This document shows positions 1 to 10,166 of a stretch of DNA of 64,000 bases, piece by piece (position 1 is the stretch's first letter; each line of letters opens with the position of its first letter). The notes beneath the pieces were generated by a model that was given only the letters and a program-made list of their open reading frames with translations, made no database searches and was not told where the DNA came from. The position numbers were made by a program, and so were the translations under genes. The stretch spans positions 86,307 to 150,306 of the forward strand of contig NZ_JBGUAY010000009.1 in NCBI RefSeq assembly GCF_041821025.1, given 5' to 3'. The stretch is from Egicoccus sp. AB-alg6-2 (GTDB lineage: Bacteria > Actinomycetota > Nitriliruptoria > Nitriliruptorales > Nitriliruptoraceae).

Positions 1-544
1 CGTGGGGGACCTCCACCGAGCCGTCCAGCGGGCCGTCGAGGACGAGCAGGCCGACCTCGCCCACGCCGTCGGGCCAGGCGAGGCGATCGAGCAGGCGGCG
101 CTCCAGGCGCCGCAGGCGCTCCTGCATCCCGCGCTGCAGCGCGGCCGGGTCGTCGTCGGCGACCGCCCGGGGCTCGAAGCGTCCGGCCCGCGTCTGCAGT
201 GGGGCGAACCCCGCCGGCCCGATGAGCAACCGCTGCACCTCGGTGGTGGTGATGGTCGCCTTGTCCCCGGCGCAACACACCGCACCCGCGGCGATGGACA
301 CGGCCGCGGCCTGCCGAACGACGCCGGCCGGCGCGTCGTCGGCGCCCCAGACGAGGCCCTCGACCCGACGCACCCCGTCGACGAAGGCGACCGGTGCGGC
401 GTCGCCCTCCGGAGGTCGGCGCGGTGCCCACCGGGCTGCTGCCACCTCGACGTCGGGATCGACCTCGCCCGGACCCGCCGGCAGGTCGTCGCCTCCGCCG
501 GGGCCGCCCATCTCGGGTGCCCAACTCTCGACCGCCAGCTTCAC
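1..544 (-). CDS. NurA-like 5'-3' nuclease, N-terminal 181 residues (truncated by window edge)
   Basis: An open frame runs leftward from a GTG at 542-544 to the window edge without a stop. Its start overlaps the sbcC stop in a GTGA junction, so it is the third gene of the sbcD-sbcC operon and probably translationally coupled. The translated protein has AFVDGVRR near residues 53-60 and LLVLDGPL near residues 167-173. These match the two Asp-containing motifs of NurA nucleases (D56 and D170 would be metal ligands). NurA works with the HerA translocase to resect DNA ends in archaea and some bacteria, and a HerA-like gene lies at 6998-8740. The C-terminal histidine motif is off the window, so the family call rests on the N-terminal half and the context. 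Confidence 0.65.
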   Translation of the reverse strand, partial: MKLAVESWAPEMGGPGGGDDLPAGPGEVDPDVEVAAARWAPRRPPEGDAAPVAFVDGVRRVEGLVWGADDAPAGVVRQAAAVSIAAGAVCCAGDKATITTTEVQRLLIGPAGFAPLQTRAGRFEPRAVADDDPAALQRGMQERLRRLERRLLDRLAWPDGVGEVGLLVLDGPLDGSVEVPH

Positions 545-3003
545 GCCGCATCCTCCGCGTCGGACTCGGCCCCGGCGGTCGCGCCGCCGTCGTGGCGGGT
601 GACGACCGACCCCGACGGCCCCCGCCGCACCTCGAAGCGCACCGGCAGGCGTTCGGCGAGGTCGGCCACGTGGGTGACGATGCCGACCATGCGACCGCGC
701 GATCCGAGTTCCTCGATGGCGGCCGCGACCACGTCGAGGGTGTCGGCGTCGAGGGTGCCGAACCCCTCGTCGAGGAACAGCGACTCGAGGCGGGCGGCGC
801 CCTCGGCGGCGAGGTCGGCGACGTGCTCGGCGAGCGCCAAAGCCAGGGCGAGCGAGGCGAGGAACCGCTCGCCACCGGACAGGCTGCGGACCGTGCGCGG
901 TTCGTCGGCGTTGCGGTGGTCGAGCACGAGGAACTGGTTGGCGTCGTCGAGCGCCAGCGAGTACCCCCCGGAGGACAGGTCGCGCATGAGGTGCGACGCC
1001 CCGACGACCAGCAGCGTGAGTGCCCGGTTGAGCAGCCACCGTTCGAAGCCGTTGGCACGCAGATGGTCACCCAGCGCCTTCGCAACCGCCTGCTCGTCGC
1101 GCGCCGCCGCCAGGTCGAGGCGTGCCTGGCCGGCCCGCGCCAGTCGATCCTCCAGCGTCTTCAGGCGTTCCTCGGCGCGCGCCGACGCACCGGAGACGGC
1201 GAGCGCCGGGGTCGAGCCCGCGGGCACCTCGACGCCGGCACCGGCGCACTCCTCCCGCAGGCGCCCGTCCACCTCGCGCCACCGCTGCTTGGCGCGGTCG
1301 ACCTCGGCCAGCGCCAGCTCCGCGCGTTCCTGCGCCCGCGGAACCTGGTCGCGCGCCCAGGTGAGCAGTTCGCGCCAGGCACGGGTGAGGTCGTCGCGGT
1401 CGGCGGCGGGCGGGCGCAGGGCGGCGACGGCGTCGCGGGCCCGGTCGAAGGCGGCCCATGCCTCGCGCTCGCGGTCGCGCAGCTCGTCGGCGGCCCTGGT
1501 CGCCTGCTGGACGTCGTGACGGGCGCGCCGTTCGTGGGCGCGTGCGTCGGTCAGCGCCTGCTGGCCGGCCCGGATGCGTCCGAGCAGTGCGGCGACCTCG
1601 TCGGGATCGGGTGCGACCTGCAGCTGCGAGGCCAACGCGTCGCGGCGGTCGGTGAGCTGACCGGTGCGTTCGTCGTGGGCGCGCACCGCCTGCTCGGCGA
1701 CCGCACGCTCACGGTCGGCCTGTGACCGCGTGCGGCCGGCCTGCGCCGCGACCTGCTCGGCGGCCGTCAGCGCGGCTCGGGCGGCCTCGGTCCGTTCGGC
1801 TGGAGGATGCTGCGGCAGGTCGGCGACCTCGGCCAGGCATACCGGGCACGGCGAGCCGACCTGCAGGTGCGCGGCCAGCGTGAGCGCCAACTCGCCCCGG
1901 GTCGCGTCCTCGACGGCGGCGCGGGCATCGGACACCGCCGCGACGGCGGCTTCCTCGGCGGCTGCGGCTTCCCCGGCGGTGGTGGCGGCGGCCTCGGCGG
2001 TCGCGTGCAAGGCGCGAGCGCGGTCGGCCGCGGCGGTCAGTTCCTCCAGCACCCGGGACAGCTCGGTCGCGACCTCCAGCGGCGGGACGTTCTCGAGCGC
2101 GTGTTCGGCCGCCTCGACGGCCGTGATGGCGTCCGCCAGCGCCCGCTCGGCCGTCGTGCCGAGTTCGGCCGCCTGTCGGAGCCGGTCCCCGAGCTCCGCG
2201 GCTCCGTCGGGCATGGCCAGCTGCGACAGCGCTTCGGCTGCCTGACGGGCGTCGTCCGCCTCCTGCCGGCGGCGCCGACCTTCTTCGACGATGCGCTCGA
2301 GCTCGGGCTGCAGTTCTTCACAGCGACTCGTCAGTTCCCGCAGGTGCTGCAGCCGTGCCGCGGCCTCGTCCCGCGCCTCGGGGGTCGCCTCGGCGAGCTC
2401 GCCATCGAGCCGTCGCCGCAGTTCGGTGATGCGCGCTTCGGCCTGGGTCGCGCGCAGCCGGGCGCGCTTGCCGATCTCCTCGTACACACCGAGGTCGAGC
2501 AGCTGCACCAGCAGGTCGTTGCGCTCGCGCGGCTTGGCGAACAGGAACCGGTCGAAGTCACCCTGGGGGAGCACGACCGAACGCGTGAACTGCTCGAAGG
2601 TGAGCCCGAGGAGACGGCCGATGGCCGTCGAGAGCTCGTCGGCGGTTCCGGCCACGGTGGCGATGCCGCCGTCGGTGACGTCCTCGAGCCGCGCCTCCTT
2701 GGTGGTGGCGCCCGTCGCGGTCCGGCGCACCACGCGGGTCGCCTGGTAGGTGCGTTCGGCGACGGCGAACGTGAGCCGGACCCTGGCCTCGTTGCGCCCC
2801 TGGTTGACGATCGGGGCCACCAGGCGGCGGTCGTCGTAGCGCGGCACGCTGCCGTAGAGCGCGAAGACGATCGCGTCGATGATCGAGCTCTTGCCGGCGC
2901 CGGTCGGGCCCGACAGCACGAACAGGTCCGCGTCGGCCAGTTCGACCGACGTCGCGTCCCGGAAGCTGCTGAACCCCTCCATCTCGAGTCGCAGCGGTCT
3001 CAT
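541..3003 (-). CDS. sbcC: SbcC/Rad50-type exonuclease ATPase subunit
   Basis: An 820-residue SMC-like ATPase that partners with SbcD to cleave DNA ends and hairpins. The Walker A motif GPTGAGKS lies at residues 32-39. A long Ala/Arg/Glu-rich coiled coil is interrupted by the zinc hook CPVC (within GSPCPVCLAEV), and the C-terminal head carries the signature LSGGERFLAS and Walker B LFLDEGFGTLD. All parts of a full-length protein are present, although it is shorter than E. coli SbcC (about 1050 residues), which is normal for actinobacteria. The ATG overlaps the sbcD stop by four bases (ATGA), and the stop overlaps the start of the NurA-like gene. Tight coupling of the three genes suggests one end-processing complex. 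Confidence 0.95.
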   Translation of the reverse strand: MRPLRLEMEGFSSFRDATSVELADADLFVLSGPTGAGKSSIIDAIVFALYGSVPRYDDRRLVAPIVNQGRNEARVRLTFAVAERTYQATRVVRRTATGATTKEARLEDVTDGGIATVAGTADELSTAIGRLLGLTFEQFTRSVVLPQGDFDRFLFAKPRERNDLLVQLLDLGVYEEIGKRARLRATQAEARITELRRRLDGELAEATPEARDEAAARLQHLRELTSRCEELQPELERIVEEGRRRRQEADDARQAAEALSQLAMPDGAAELGDRLRQAAELGTTAERALADAITAVEAAEHALENVPPLEVATELSRVLEELTAAADRARALHATAEAAATTAGEAAAAEEAAVAAVSDARAAVEDATRGELALTLAAHLQVGSPCPVCLAEVADLPQHPPAERTEAARAALTAAEQVAAQAGRTRSQADRERAVAEQAVRAHDERTGQLTDRRDALASQLQVAPDPDEVAALLGRIRAGQQALTDARAHERRARHDVQQATRAADELRDREREAWAAFDRARDAVAALRPPAADRDDLTRAWRELLTWARDQVPRAQERAELALAEVDRAKQRWREVDGRLREECAGAGVEVPAGSTPALAVSGASARAEERLKTLEDRLARAGQARLDLAAARDEQAVAKALGDHLRANGFERWLLNRALTLLVVGASHLMRDLSSGGYSLALDDANQFLVLDHRNADEPRTVRSLSGGERFLASLALALALAEHVADLAAEGAARLESLFLDEGFGTLDADTLDVVAAAIEELGSRGRMVGIVTHVADLAERLPVRFEVRRGPSGSVVTRHDGGATAGAESDAEDAA

Positions 3004-4217
3004 GGCGCCACCCTCCCGCCGGCGGCGCCGCCCGGGTCGTCCTCGGCGAGGGTCGCCTCCTCGAGGAGCTCGGCGAACAGCTTGTCGAGCCGCGGGTCCT
3101 CGATGCCCTGCTCGTCGAGGTACTCGCCGAACAGCGCCAGCGGTGACTGGCGCAGGTCCTGGGCGTCGAAGTTAACGTCGTGCGAGGTGGGCCCGTCCTC
3201 GTCCTGCGGCCGCACCACACTGACGTCCACCGCCTGGGGCAGCGCCTCGCGGACCTGGTCGGCCAAGCCGGGTCGGGGCGACTCCTCGAGCAGGACGCGG
3301 ACGTAGTCGTCCGCCAGCTCCGCGCCGCGGGCGAGCACCTGGTCGACGCTGCCCCGCAGCGTGCGCATGCGGCGACCGGCGCGCAGGTCGATGCCCTCGA
3401 CCTTCGCAGGCGTGTCGGGGTGCGCCTCGACGAGCAGGACCTGCTTCGCGCCCCGGTCGGCCTCGCCGAAGTCGAGGTGTAGCGGCGAGCCGCAGTACCA
3501 GGTCGGCGCCGGCCCGGGGATGCGGTGCGGCAGGTGCAGGTGGCCGAGCGCCACGTAGTGCGCCGTGGCAGGGAAGGCCTGGGGCGGGACGACGTAGTCG
3601 AAGATGGTGTGGGCCTGGCGTTCCCCGCCGCCGAGCACCGGTTCGCCCGACGCGACGGTGAGGTGGCCGACGACGACGTCCACGGTCTCGCCGGAGCCGA
3701 AGTCCGCCGTCAGCGCCGCGATGATGCGCCTGGCCCGGTCCGCGTAGGTGCTGGACTGCTGCGAGGCGTCGTTGGCCATCAGCTGGTCGCCGGTGACGAT
3801 CGAGCGCTGCGAGAGGAACGGCACCAGCGCGACGCGGGCGACCTCGCCGGACGGGGTCGGCAGATCGAGGACGCCGCCGTGGTCGGGGCGCATGACGCGG
3901 TCGGCGAGGTGGACGTTGCCGAGCTCGAGCAGCGGGCGGACGGCGGCCCAGCGTCGCGGGTTGTCGTGGTTGCCGGCAAGCACGACGACGTGGGCGCCGG
4001 TCGCGGCGAGGTCGAGCAACGCCCGGTAGACGATCGACTCGGACTCTGCCGACGGCGCGCCCGTGTCGAACTGGTCGCCGGCGACCAGGATCAGGTCGAC
4101 CTGCCGTTCGTGCGCGATGCCGGCGATCTCGGCGAGCACCGCGCGGTGCTCGTCGGCCCGGCTCCGGCCACGGACGGTCCGGCCGACGTGCCAGTCGCTG
4201 GTGTGGAGGATGCGCAT
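3000..4217 (-). CDS. sbcD: SbcD/Mre11-type nuclease subunit
   Basis: A 405-residue metallophosphoesterase-type nuclease. The calcineurin-like motifs are in order: TSDWHVGR (residues 6-13), VAGDQFDTGAP, LAGNHDNP, GHLTVASGE and ALGHLHLPH. These supply the Asp/His/Asn ligands of the two-metal centre. It forms the nuclease half of SbcCD and is the first gene of the overlapping sbcD-sbcC-nurA-like run. The ATG at 4215-4217 is the only sensible start because the first motif begins at residue 6. A hairpin at 4233-4259 separates it from the lipoprotein gene upstream, so it may have its own promoter in that 88-base gap. Confidence 0.95.
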   Translation of the reverse strand: MRILHTSDWHVGRTVRGRSRADEHRAVLAEIAGIAHERQVDLILVAGDQFDTGAPSAESESIVYRALLDLAATGAHVVVLAGNHDNPRRWAAVRPLLELGNVHLADRVMRPDHGGVLDLPTPSGEVARVALVPFLSQRSIVTGDQLMANDASQQSSTYADRARRIIAALTADFGSGETVDVVVGHLTVASGEPVLGGGERQAHTIFDYVVPPQAFPATAHYVALGHLHLPHRIPGPAPTWYCGSPLHLDFGEADRGAKQVLLVEAHPDTPAKVEGIDLRAGRRMRTLRGSVDQVLARGAELADDYVRVLLEESPRPGLADQVREALPQAVDVSVVRPQDEDGPTSHDVNFDAQDLRQSPLALFGEYLDEQGIEDPRLDKLFAELLEEATLAEDDPGGAAGGRVAP

Positions 4218-4232
4218 GGTCGCACTCTACGG

Positions 4233-4259
4233 AGCCGCCGTGACATTCCCCCGGCGGCT
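4233..4259 (-). terminator. Hairpin downstream of the lipoprotein gene
   Basis: An 8-bp perfect inverted repeat (AGCCGCCG at 4233-4240 and CGGCGGCT at 4252-4259) with an 11-base loop lies in the 88-base gap between the lipoprotein stop and the sbcD start. There is no U-rich tail on the minus strand, so it is only a possible terminator or pause site. Confidence 0.35.
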
Positions 4260-4305
4260 GCCCCTCCCGGCCGCTCGTCGCGCTCGTGACGCGGCGGGCT
4301 CGGGG

Positions 4306-6252
4306 TCACTGGTAGGACACGAACACCGGCAGCGGATCGAGGGCCAGCACCTGCTCCGGCGTGGGCGTCGGGCTGTCCTCGTCGTAGAAGTTCTTCCAGC
4401 CCCACCACCAGCGGTCCTCCGCGCCGGCGGTGATGGCGGCGTAGGTGTCGTACTTGGTCCCGATCGGCCCCTGCCCGTCCATGTGCACGACCGCGGCCAG
4501 TTCGGGTCCGACCTCGACGGTGTCGCGGTCGGGCAGCATGTCGTGGCGGAACTGGTGCAGGATCAGCAGCTTCTGCGGCAACTGCTCCTCGCGCACCACC
4601 TCGGCGAGCCAGTCGGCAACGCGTTGGACCTCCTCGGCCGCGACCGAGCCGATCTGGCGCAGGTGGACCTCGTCGTCCTCGAGCCGCCACTCGGGGTCCA
4701 GCGCCAGACCGACGTGGGGCTGCGCGAGCAGGTCGCGGTACTCCTGGGCCTGGTCGAGGAAGTCGGTGCGACCCGGCTGCAGGTCGAGGATGACGTAGAT
4801 GCCCTCCTCGGCGGCGCGGTCGATCCAGGGCTGCAGACCCTCAGGGTCCAACCGGCGGCTGTAGTCGCCGCGATCGCCGGCCTCGGCGGAGGCCACGGTC
4901 GTGATGATCTCGAACGCGGGCAGCACCGTCCGGCCGTCGGCGCCGTAGGGCTCGGCGACCTCGCGCAGACGGGCGATGGTGGCGTCGAGGTCCTGCTCGC
5001 CCAGGGCGCCCAGGGCACGGGAGCCGGGCGTGCCGTACAGCGCGACCATGCGCTCGGTGTCGAAGAGGGTGTAGCCGCCCGACGGCAGCGGTTCGTTCGA
5101 GAGGACGGTCCGCAGCTGCCAGTCGGCGGCAGCGGCGTCGGCGTCGCCGACCAGCGCGACCCGCTCCGGCCCGACCTCGCGCACACGTTCGGTCCGGCCA
5201 GCCTCCCGCCAGGGAGCGTCGCCGTGGACGGGCAGCAGCACCTCGTCGCGTGCACCGGCCGACGCCGCAGCGACGGCGTAGGACGCCCGGTCGACCGGGT
5301 CGGCCAGCCAAGCGACCTCGGAGGGGTCGGTGGCGAAGCGCGGGCTGGCGCTGGGCTCGGCGTCGACGCCGAGGTCGACGAGGCGGTCCGCCAGCGCCTG
5401 GGCCGCCTCGCCGTCGCGCGCGATGGTCTCGACCCGCAGCGACGGCGGCAGCTGCGTGACGGTGGCCTCCAGCTCGGCCGCGTCTTCGGGCAACGGCAGC
5501 AGTGGAAGGCCCTCACCGGCACGTGAGAGCGCGGCCGCCCGCGAGCCCGCGTCGCCGGCGGCGAAGCCCAGTGCACGCTCCTCGCCCAGGTGGTCGATCA
5601 CGGCTGAGGTGAGCGCTGGATCGGGCGCCGCGTCGTCGCCGCCGGTCTCGGGCGCGTCGTCGGCGGCCGTGTCGTCGTCGGTGGCGTCCTCGGTCGTGTC
5701 CTCGGTGTCGGTGTCGGTCGCGTCGTCGGCGCCGAGGGCGGTCACCTCGACGTCGCTGCCCACGAGTCCGGAGACGTCCTCGCGAAGTCCGAGCGTCACG
5801 ACCGCCGGGGGCTCGAGGGCCGTGATGGTCTCGCCCAACGCGTCGAGTCCGCCGACCGACGCCAACAGCAGTGGCGCGCCCGCAGCCGCAGCGACGGGCG
5901 CGGCGAGCGTCGCGGCCCAGGCATGATCGGGGTCGGCGACCACGACCGTGTCGGCGCAGCGGTGGGTGACGGCGGCCACGGCGGTCGCGACGGCGACCGG
6001 GTCGTCACCGGTGAGGTCGCTGATCGCCTCTGCGGGACCCTCGCCGGCACAGTTCCGTGGTTCGGGTCCGCCTTCGTCCTCGGCGGCGGTGGCGCCCGGC
6101 TCGGTCGGCTCAGTGTCGGCGTCCGTTTCGGCGTCGGCGACGTCGTCACCCTCGGGGGACGCGGACGGCTCGTCGCTGGTACAGGCCGCCAGGGCCAGTG
6201 CCACGGCCGCCGTCACGCCGATCAGGCGGTTGGCCCATGCGAAGCGTGACAC
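4306..6252 (-). CDS. Secreted lipoprotein with CWB2-like N-terminal region and TIM-barrel-like C-terminus
   Basis: A 648-residue protein starting at a GTG (6250-6252) preceded by GGGAGG. The N-terminus has a short basic stretch, a hydrophobic segment and the lipobox LAAC, so it should be lipidated on the cysteine and held outside the membrane. A long acidic Asp/Glu/Thr-rich linker follows. Alternating Ala/Val-rich segments such as DTVVVADPDHAWAATLA resemble cell-wall-binding repeat 2 units. The last 250 residues read like a glycosidase-type barrel (LPAFEIITTVAS, YVILDLQPGR, VGLALDPEW, LLILHQF) with acidic residues at strand ends. The substrate is unknown, and the family assignment is from pattern only. 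It overlaps the upstream acetyltransferase gene by 31 bases. Confidence 0.7.
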   Translation of the reverse strand: MSRFAWANRLIGVTAAVALALAACTSDEPSASPEGDDVADAETDADTEPTEPGATAAEDEGGPEPRNCAGEGPAEAISDLTGDDPVAVATAVAAVTHRCADTVVVADPDHAWAATLAAPVAAAAGAPLLLASVGGLDALGETITALEPPAVVTLGLREDVSGLVGSDVEVTALGADDATDTDTEDTTEDATDDDTAADDAPETGGDDAAPDPALTSAVIDHLGEERALGFAAGDAGSRAAALSRAGEGLPLLPLPEDAAELEATVTQLPPSLRVETIARDGEAAQALADRLVDLGVDAEPSASPRFATDPSEVAWLADPVDRASYAVAAASAGARDEVLLPVHGDAPWREAGRTERVREVGPERVALVGDADAAAADWQLRTVLSNEPLPSGGYTLFDTERMVALYGTPGSRALGALGEQDLDATIARLREVAEPYGADGRTVLPAFEIITTVASAEAGDRGDYSRRLDPEGLQPWIDRAAEEGIYVILDLQPGRTDFLDQAQEYRDLLAQPHVGLALDPEWRLEDDEVHLRQIGSVAAEEVQRVADWLAEVVREEQLPQKLLILHQFRHDMLPDRDTVEVGPELAAVVHMDGQGPIGTKYDTYAAITAGAEDRWWWGWKNFYDEDSPTPTPEQVLALDPLPVFVSYQ

Positions 6253-6890
6253 GTCGGATCAGACCTCCCGGAGGGCGGTGACGCTAGCCCGCGGGGCTCC
6301 ACGCTCGTCGTACGCGCCGTGTACTCCCGGCCGAGCAGGCCGTAGACCGCGTCGTCGGTCCACCCGCCGTCGTCCCAGTAGGACTCGCGCAGCACGCCCT
6401 CGCACGTGAACCCGAGGCGATCGAGCAGTGCCGCCGACCGCGCGTTGCGCGGGTCCAGGCGGGCCTCGACCCGGTGGACCGGGCTGCCGGCGGCGAAGAG
6501 GTGGTCGAGCAGCAGCCGGATCGCGGCGGTCGCGTGGCCGGCACCGCGGTGTTCCGGCGCGAGGGTGAACCCGATCTCGACCAGGCGGAGGTCGTCGCCC
6601 GTCGACAGCATCACGTCACCGATCAGCCCCGCGGCCTCGACGCGCTCGACCGCGTACTGGAACGTGGTGCCCGGGCGGCCGGGCTCGCCGGCCGCGAACT
6701 CGTCCACCAGCTCGCGCGCCCTGGCCAGCGGGAAGGGCGTCGACCAGCCCTGGAAACGGGCCGTGTCCGGGTCAGAGCGGTAGGCCGCAAGCGCGTCCGC
6801 GTCGTCTGGCCGGAAGCGCCGCAGCCGCACCGTCGGCCCCTCGAGTACGTCGGGCACGTGCAGCCGCCCGGCCGTCGCCTCTTCGCTCAT
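6222..6890 (-). CDS. GNAT family N-acetyltransferase (RimJ/RimL type)
   Basis: A 222-residue acetyltransferase. TVRLRRFRPDDADALAAY is the typical opening of the RimJ/RimL-like Acetyltransf_3 group, and EIGFTLAPEHRGAGHATAA carries the acetyl-CoA binding R/Q-x-x-G-x-G/A signature. The ending NARSAALLDRLGFTCEGVLRE is the usual C-terminal motif. It probably acetylates a small molecule or a protein N-terminus in the cytoplasm; the substrate is unknown. The ATG at 6888-6890 was chosen because frames further upstream lack family similarity. The last ten codons overlap the start of the lipoprotein gene. The tail after the domain (about 30 residues) is low-complexity. Confidence 0.85.
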   Translation of the reverse strand: MSEEATAGRLHVPDVLEGPTVRLRRFRPDDADALAAYRSDPDTARFQGWSTPFPLARARELVDEFAAGEPGRPGTTFQYAVERVEAAGLIGDVMLSTGDDLRLVEIGFTLAPEHRGAGHATAAIRLLLDHLFAAGSPVHRVEARLDPRNARSAALLDRLGFTCEGVLRESYWDDGGWTDDAVYGLLGREYTARTTSVEPRGLASPPSGRSDPTCHASHGPTA

Positions 6891-6997
6891 CGCCTCGTCC
6901 CGCGTCGCGCGACCGCCACCGATCGCCCGCCCCCGCGGAAGTGTGCATCCGAAGGCGGGGAATTGCGCGTCTCGATGCACGGATCGGGCGGGATCGC

Positions 6998-8740
<1,743 letters not shown>

Positions 8741-8912
8741 GTCGCGGGCTCCTCCGGCGGTGGGCAGGTCGTTCTCGCGCAGCCTACGGGGGCCCTGCGA
8801 CCCACCCGGCACCTCGTGGCGGGTGCGCCCACCGATCGCGTCCACTGTGGTCGCCGTCCCTCCGGCCGACGTCTGCCACCATCGGGTCCGTCACGGGGGG
8901 GAGGGGCGGCAG

Positions 8913-10163
8913 GTGCAGCTACCGAGGGGTCGGTTCGCACGCCTTGTGGTGGCCGTGGTGACGGCCACCACGCTGCTGCTGGCCGTGGCTCCCGTCGCGG
9001 CCGCGACACCGGGCCGGGACACCTCGCAGAGCTGTCCACGGGGCGACCATCCCTTCACCGACGTCGGCGGCGTCCACGCGCCCGCGATCACCTGCGTCCA
9101 CCTGCTGGGGATCACCACGGGCCGGACCCCCACCACCTACGAGCCGGGCGGGGCACTTCGCCGTGACCAGCTCGCCTCGCTGCTCGTGCGCACCCTCGAG
9201 GCCGCCGGACACCCTCTGCCGGAGCCCGCGGCGGACCCCTACGACGACCTTGCCGGCAGCGTCCACGCCGACGCGATCGGTCGCCTGGTCGCAGCGGGCG
9301 CCCTGCCCGGTGGCGGGGAGTTCCGCGGGCGGACGCCGGTCGACCGGGCCGAGATGGCGGTCATGACGGCGGCAGCCCTGCGCGCCACCGGGACGCTCGC
9401 GACGACGGACCGCGACCTGTTCACCGACGACGACCGACTTCCGGCCGCGACCCGTCGGGCGATCGACGAACTGGCGATGGCCGGGGTCGTGACCGGCGTC
9501 GACACCGGCCAGTACCGGCCGGAGCTGGTCCTGCGCCGCGACCAGATGGCGTCGATCCTGACCCGGGCTCACGACCTGGTCGTCACCGGCGGGCGGGCTC
9601 CCGCGACCGTGCCACCCGCCCCGTACTCGCGTTCGCCCGAGGGTTGGATCGTCGCCGGCGGCACGACCGACGTCGCCGGTCGCTCCGGCACCGTCACCCG
9701 CTACACCGTCGAGATCGCCGATGGATTGCAGACACGCCAGGACGTGTCCGACTTCGCCCGCCGGGTGGAGCGTGCACTGCACGAGCCGGGACACGGTTGG
9801 ACCGCCCGCGGCGAGCACCGGCTGCAGCGGGTCGCTTCGCCGGCCGAAGCCCGGATCCGGGTCGTCCTCGGCAACCCCGCGACCGTCGACCGGTTGTGCC
9901 GCCAGGCCGGGCTCAACACCGCCGGCATCTACTCGTGCTGGAACGGTCGGGTCGCCGCGCTCAACGCCGACCGCTGGTTCGGCGGCGTCCGTCACGTCGC
10001 CGACCTGCAGCTGTACCGGACCTATCTCGTCAACCACGAGGTCGGACACGGCCTGGGGCACGGCCACCGCGACTGCCCGGGCCGCGGCCGAACCGCCCCC
10101 GTCATGATGCAGCTGTCGAAGTCGACCTACGGCTGCGTTCCCAACCCGTGGCCCTATCCCTGA
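8913..10163 (+). CDS. Secreted SLH-repeat protein with DUF3152 zinc-protease-like domain
   Basis: A 416-residue exported protein. The GTG at 8913 follows GGGAGGGG and opens a signal peptide (basic LPRGRFARL, then a hydrophobic core and AVAPVAAA). Three SLH-like repeats follow, marked by PFTDVGGVHAPAITCV, YDDLAGSVHADAI and LFTDDDRLPAATRRAI, each ending in an RxxQ/E-M-A type helix. The C-terminal half has HEVGHGLGHGH at residues 375-385, a full HExxHxxGxxH zincin site, and a downstream VMMQ that could be the Met-turn. This matches the actinobacterial DUF3152 family. It probably sits on the cell wall; proteolysis is inferred, not shown. It is divergent from the HerA-like gene across 172 bases. 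Confidence 0.85.
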   Translation: MQLPRGRFARLVVAVVTATTLLLAVAPVAAATPGRDTSQSCPRGDHPFTDVGGVHAPAITCVHLLGITTGRTPTTYEPGGALRRDQLASLLVRTLEAAGHPLPEPAADPYDDLAGSVHADAIGRLVAAGALPGGGEFRGRTPVDRAEMAVMTAAALRATGTLATTDRDLFTDDDRLPAATRRAIDELAMAGVVTGVDTGQYRPELVLRRDQMASILTRAHDLVVTGGRAPATVPPAPYSRSPEGWIVAGGTTDVAGRSGTVTRYTVEIADGLQTRQDVSDFARRVERALHEPGHGWTARGEHRLQRVASPAEARIRVVLGNPATVDRLCRQAGLNTAGIYSCWNGRVAALNADRWFGGVRHVADLQLYRTYLVNHEVGHGLGHGHRDCPGRGRTAPVMMQLSKSTYGCVPNPWPYP

Positions 10164-10166
10164 CCG

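Noticed and set aside
2..1725. Open plus-strand frames opposite sbcC and the NurA-like gene
   Set aside because: Arg/Ala/Ser-rich shadows. The minus-strand genes have Walker, zinc-hook and NurA-like motifs.
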